Of a stretch of 32,426 nucleotides of DNA, positions 31,221-32,426 are shown piece after piece. Made by a program: the position numbers and the translations under genes. The stretch is from JAZDFP01 sp043801445 (lineage in GTDB: Bacteria; Planctomycetota; MHYJ01; JACQXL01). The DNA lies in the NCBI GenBank assembly GCA_043801445.1, contig JAZDMB010000050.1, positions 1-32,426 on the forward strand. The letters run 5' to 3'. Numbering within the stretch: position 1 is the first letter of the stretch; each line of letters begins with the position of its first letter. Below the pieces are notes generated by a model. That model saw only the letters and a program-made list of their open reading frames with translations. It ran no database searches and had not been told where the DNA came from.

Positions 31221-32162
31221 CTACTGCCTCAACACGACCACATCAAACGTATTATCCGCTATAGCCGGCTGGTTCAGCAAGATTGAAATCCCTGTGCCTT
31301 GCGGTAATCCCGGTAACAGGAATAGTTGTCTAATCGGCTGGTCTTGGTTTGTGGGTATAGAGTAACCTAAAATCACACCGCTATTTAAATCAGGGTCTCC
31401 TAAAGGCGGATATAACCCGCCTACTTGTAATGCTGGAATTGTGATGCTGATAACCTTATAACTCAATTTAGGTTTAGTAACCGCACCATCGGCAATTTCA
31501 CCTGTTGCAACAGGAGGGACTAACGGTCTGACCGCTCCGCCCGGAACAAAAGACAACTTCTCAGGCGTTACCGCGCCATTCTGTATTTTCTCCGTCGTTA
31601 CTGCTCCAACCTGTAACTTGGAACTTGTAACCTGTAACCCGCCGATTTCATCGGCGGTAACAGGAGGCACCAACGGTCTCACCGCACCGCCCGGAACAAA
31701 AGACAACTTCTCAGGCGTCACTGCGCCATTGACAATCTTCGGCGTAGTAACCGAACCGTCAATAATCTCCAGATAACCCACTGAATTAGATGCCATTTTT
31801 ATCTTAGTCACTGCAGAGGTCGCAATCTTGGCTGTAGTGATTGCGCCATTAGCAATCTTCTCTGTCGTTACCGCAGAGTCTTTTATTCGCGAGCCGGTTA
31901 CCTGTGCTTCACCTATCTTGGCAGTGGTTATTGCCTCGGCGGCAATCTTCTCTGTTCTGACCGCCCCGTCGCGCAACTTGGAGCCGTAAATTTGCCCCTC
32001 GCCGATTTTTGAGCCGGTGATTGCGCCGGTGGCTATCTTTTCCGTCTTGACCGCAGAGTCTTTTATCTTGGCAGTCGTAACCGCTTCGTCGGCAATCTTC
32101 GGGGTGGTTACTGCACCAGAGGCAATGTTTTCGGTTTTTACCTCACCTGGATTTAATGACAT
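31221..32162 (-). CDS. Decapeptide-repeat fibre-like protein
   Basis: The 313-residue protein is built from about fifteen 10-residue repeats with the pattern A-V/I-T-T-x-K-I-x-x-G (residues 7-155). A block containing VTPEKLSFVPGGAVRPL then occurs twice, near 147-170 and 199-222. The last ~80 residues form a separate domain (VISITIPALQVGG, VILGYSIPTNQDQPI, ending TFDVVVLRQ). Such AVTTEKI repeats are common in phage tail fibres and bacterial surface proteins and are expected to form a long rod or solenoid. No signal peptide is seen. There are no other phage genes in view, so a prophage is not shown. An upstream gene (right edge) may be its partner; they are separated by ACGAAT repeats. Confidence 0.85.
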   Translation of the reverse strand: MSLNPGEVKTENIASGAVTTPKIADEAVTTAKIKDSAVKTEKIATGAITGSKIGEGQIYGSKLRDGAVRTEKIAAEAITTAKIGEAQVTGSRIKDSAVTTEKIANGAITTAKIATSAVTKIKMASNSVGYLEIIDGSVTTPKIVNGAVTPEKLSFVPGGAVRPLVPPVTADEIGGLQVTSSKLQVGAVTTEKIQNGAVTPEKLSFVPGGAVRPLVPPVATGEIADGAVTKPKLSYKVISITIPALQVGGLYPPLGDPDLNSGVILGYSIPTNQDQPIRQLFLLPGLPQGTGISILLNQPAIADNTFDVVVLRQ

Positions 32163-32176
32163 AATTCAAATCCTTT

Positions 32177-32260
32177 AACACGAATCCCACGAATGGAACG
32201 AATCCCACGAATAAGAAATTATATTCGTGCTATTCGCTCCTATTCGTCCCATTCGTGTTC
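32177..32260. repeat. ACGAAT-type palindrome
   Basis: AACACGAATCCCACGAATGG plus AACGAATCCCACGAATAA on the left face TATTCGTGCTATTCGCTCC and TATTCGTCCCATTCGTGTTC on the right. It lies between the fibre-like gene and the partial gene at the edge. Confidence 0.75.
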
Positions 32261-32263
32261 TCT

Positions 32264-32426
32264 TTACGCTATCACCACTGTTTGTGCATTGGTCCAGGGC
32301 CCGCTGTTGGCCGGCTTGCTTATATTAGCCCAGCGGAAAAAGCCGTAGAACCGCTGGCCGATGCCTTTGGCACCGCAAGAGATAATAAACTGCGCCTTTT
32401 TGGATACTTGTGTCTTCGGGCAATCA
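32264..32426 (-). CDS. C-terminal end of an unidentified protein (partial)
   Basis: The minus-strand frame is open from the window edge to a TAA at 32264-32266 and gives 54 residues. It has FIISCGAKGIGQRFYGFFRW, then ANISKPANSGPWTNAQTVVI at the end. The FFRW...GPW pattern resembles the last strands of a small beta-domain seen in structural or surface proteins of uncultivated bacteria, which I recall but could not check. Codon use and position suggest that it is co-directional with the fibre-like gene downstream. Confidence 0.6.
   Translation of the reverse strand, partial: DCPKTQVSKKAQFIISCGAKGIGQRFYGFFRWANISKPANSGPWTNAQTVVIA

Noticed and set aside
31221..32426. Prophage call at the right edge
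   Set aside because: Only one fibre-like gene and one fragment are visible; no integrase, capsid or tail genes are in the window.

Overview
This window is bacterial: it has bacterial gene families, short-leader operons with GGAG-type ribosome sites and TAATG stop/start overlaps. It has moderate to low G+C. It looks like an uncultivated anaerobe or micro-aerophile: it carries an acetyl-CoA synthase corrinoid/iron-sulfur-type protein, carbamate kinase plus ornithine carbamoyltransferase, and an ornithine decarboxylase/deoxyhypusine-synthase-like polyamine pair. I cannot name the phylum from sequence alone. A planctomycete-like or other deep-branching lineage is a low-confidence guess.

Layout. 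1-1637: the 3' end of a manC-type sugar nucleotide gene, a broken family-2 glycosyltransferase and repeat-rich spacer. 1638-10088 (minus strand): a nine-gene operon. It is a four-gene membrane cassette (A-B-C-D) present twice in tandem (A1 B1 C1 D1 A2 B2 C2 D2), followed by one membrane-anchored tail gene. A is a secreted or anchored protein with a conserved cytoplasmic domain that I recall as the DUF6754 type. B and D are polytopic membrane proteins. C is a domain held between two membrane helices. None of the four has a function I can assign, and this is the most likely undescribed system here. 10266-14256 (plus): arcC, argF, a WapI-like small protein and an old-yellow-enzyme-type oxidoreductase. 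14257-15877: no gene; two adjacent tandem arrays (15 x 22 bp and 15 x 21 bp) and several large palindromes. 15878-20576 (minus): separately spaced small genes (anchored hypothetical, GAF/fRMsr-like, flavodoxin, macrodomain, DUF457 membrane hydrolase, RidA). 20841-26254: acsC-like, metallophosphoesterase, ligA (minus) and aroB. 26258-29897: tRNA-Arg(UCU), proC, tRNA-Lys(CUU), a DHS-like gene plus ornithine decarboxylase, and tRNA-His(GUG). 30190-32426: an anchored hypothetical, a decapeptide-repeat fibre-like protein and the end of a probable partner protein.

Two layers of repeats run through the window. The first is GC-rich palindromic elements (called A-E here). They occur between genes and also, remarkably, in frame inside at least six conserved protein genes (argF, OYE, GAF/fRMsr-like, DUF457, ridA, acsC-like). 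This resembles the palindromic elements known from Rickettsia. The second is AT-richer intergenic palindromes with arms built from a 9-11 nt period (CACAGATTA, CACAAAG, ACGAAT, AGTTCAT and AAGTTAAA types). They fill nearly every spacer and in places carry other repeats nested inside them.

Metabolically, ornithine is a common node: argF/arcC (citrulline and carbamoyl phosphate), ODC (putrescine), the DHS-like enzyme (probably homospermidine) and proC (proline). These genes are not in one operon.
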